A DNA stretch of 64,000 nucleotides from LBZV01 sp000993855 (GTDB taxonomy: Bacteria > Patescibacteriota > Microgenomatia > Curtissbacterales > GWA2-41-24): contig CAZBKB010000004.1 of NCBI GenBank assembly GCA_964492425.1, positions 18,826 to 82,825 on the forward strand, given 5' to 3'. Shown here one piece after another: positions 63,567-64,000 of the stretch. The translations under genes were made by a program, and so were the position numbers. How positions within the stretch are numbered: the first letter of the stretch is position 1; every line of letters starts with the position of its first letter. A model generated the notes under the pieces. It was given only the letters and a program-made list of their open reading frames with translations. It made no database searches and had not been told where the DNA came from.

Positions 63567-63567
63567 C
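63554..63567 (+). repeat. Direct repeat copy 1: 3' end of tRNA-Gln
   Basis: CCTAGTCCCGCAGC, the T-arm end plus acceptor 3' strand, repeated exactly at 63946-63959 on the far side of the second GIY-YIG gene. Confidence 0.8.
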
Positions 63568-63627
63568 TCTTCCTCGCTTCGCTCGTCAGAGTCTTCGACC
63601 ATTTTGACACAAATTAAGCGAGGAAGA
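63568..63627. repeat. Inverted repeat after tRNA-Gln
   Basis: TCTTCCTCGCTT (63568-63579) and AAGCGAGGAAGA (63616-63627) are perfect 12-bp complements. No T-run follows, so it is a palindromic element or RNA-processing hairpin and not a classic terminator. Confidence 0.65.
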
Positions 63628-63665
63628 CATTGAGGAGCGCAGCGACGAAATGATACCCTTTCCAT

Positions 63666-63908
63666 ATGCCCTACTTTGTTTACATTGTTGAGTGCGCTGA
63701 TAAAACTTATTATGTTGGTTGTACTAACAACATTGATAAAAGGTTAAAACAACATAACCAGTCAAAGTGGGGTGCTCATTACACAAAGATCAGAAGACCA
63801 GTCATTCTAAAATACTCCGCACAATTTGAAACGCTACTGGAAGCTCGTCGTAGAGAAAAGGAGATCAAAGGTTGGCGAAGAGAAAAGAAAGAGTCATTAT
63901 GGAAGTAG
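63666..63908 (+). CDS. GIY-YIG nuclease domain protein
   Basis: 80 residues: YFVYIVECADKTYYVGCT (GIY-YIG), IDKRLKQHN with the catalytic Arg, and EARRREKEIKGWRREKK with the Glu and a basic tail. Paralogue of the gene at 63256 on the other side of the tRNA, but clearly diverged. It lies between two copies of the tRNA-Gln 3' end. Possible roles are DNA repair or a homing-type nuclease; the bracketing repeats favour mobility. Confidence 0.85.
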   Translation: MPYFVYIVECADKTYYVGCTNNIDKRLKQHNQSKWGAHYTKIRRPVILKYSAQFETLLEARRREKEIKGWRREKKESLWK

Positions 63909-63945
63909 CCTTCGTGTTATTTCGAAGTCGACTGTGCGAAGGATA

Positions 63946-63959
63946 CCTAGTCCCGCAGC
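63946..63959 (+). repeat. Direct repeat copy 2: partial tRNA-Gln 3' end
   Basis: CCTAGTCCCGCAGC, identical to 63554-63567, 392 bp away. The bases before it do not continue the tRNA, so it is a fragment, as expected for an att-type or target-site duplication. Confidence 0.8.
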
Positions 63960-64000
63960 AAACGAGCTGGTGTGGAACTTAACTCGTTAAAATCTTTTTA

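Noticed and set aside
1..64000. Alternative genetic code (UGA as Gly or Trp)
   Set aside because: UGA ends several genes cleanly (for example tsaB, serS), and RF2 is encoded.
1..64000. CRISPR array, rRNA genes, IS transposases, prophage
   Set aside because: I saw no regularly spaced repeats, no rRNA motifs, and no transposase, integrase or phage structural gene in any frame.
63961..64000. Terminator-like AACGAG/CTCGTT at the right edge
   Set aside because: Stem of 6 bp with a 16-base loop and an interrupted T-run; too weak to call.

Overview
The window is a 64-kb, AT-rich, gene-dense bacterial stretch whose content fits a host-dependent or symbiotic member of the Candidate Phyla Radiation (Patescibacteria, most likely Microgenomates-like). 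This is an inference. It rests on the many GT-C/YfhO-type membrane glycosyltransferases, a TsaB of half length, an orphan pyrophosphatase-type proton pump, a B12-dependent ribonucleotide reductase with no B12 synthesis, a stand-alone four-helix-bundle (S23) gene, small GIY-YIG genes beside a tRNA, and the absence of amino-acid biosynthesis operons. UGA is used as a normal stop and an RF2 gene is present, so the code is standard (not the recoded Gracilibacteria/SR1 code). Almost every gene is on the minus strand. A run of 15 N at 5420-5434 marks an assembly gap.

Layout, in order of minus-strand transcription from about 24.4 kb down to 1: (a) a surface-fibre module, TasA/camelysin-like protein, then a SipW-type signal peptidase fused to a lamin-tail domain, then a TasA-like protein with RTX calcium-binding repeats; (b) a very long (about 21 kb) glycan locus: rfbA-rfbB-rfbC-like-rfbD (dTDP-rhamnose type), UDP-glucose dehydrogenase, GDP-mannose dehydratase and a reductase/epimerase, lipid-phosphate sugar synthases (GT2), at least three GT39-like enzymes, an MptB/GT87-like enzyme, YfhO and PTPS-related membrane proteins, an epimerase and a second nucleotide-sugar dehydrogenase cut by the window edge. 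An aspartate carbamoyltransferase gene sits inside this locus.

From 24.4 to 36 kb: a hypothetical gene, galE, a t6A-modification cluster (tsaE-tsaC-short tsaB) with VanZ and a secreted protein, the division module ftsE-ftsX-EnvC-like (the last with its M23 domain in circularly permuted order), prfB, uppP, a GT2 and a plus-strand GT39. From 36 to 47.8 kb: secA, a 50-residue basic protein, serS, two HD-domain genes flanking an S23 gene bounded by inverted repeats, lysS, two putative metallopeptidases, greA and an orphan HisG-like gene. From 47.9 kb on: tRNA-Glu, a secreted DUF5667-like protein, a K+-independent-type H+-pyrophosphatase, lon, lgt, a cobalamin adenosyltransferase, a third HExxH protein, a decayed RsuA-type pseudouridine synthase, nrdJ with its repressor nrdR (NrdR box visible upstream), a SufT/DUF59 protein, a 5-formyl-THF cyclo-ligase, a phosphodiester glycosidase-like protein and, at the right end, tRNA-Gln between two GIY-YIG genes, each bordered by a partial copy of the tRNA.

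Together the genes describe a cell that invests heavily in an envelope of glycosylated or polysaccharide-coated surface and secreted protein fibres, builds and splits peptidoglycan (UppP, FtsEX-EnvC), energises its membrane with pyrophosphate, and imports corrinoids for deoxynucleotide synthesis. The features most worth checking are the SipW-lamin-tail/TasA/RTX module, the tRNA-Gln-bracketed GIY-YIG units, the S23 element with terminal inverted repeats, and the permuted M23 enzyme.
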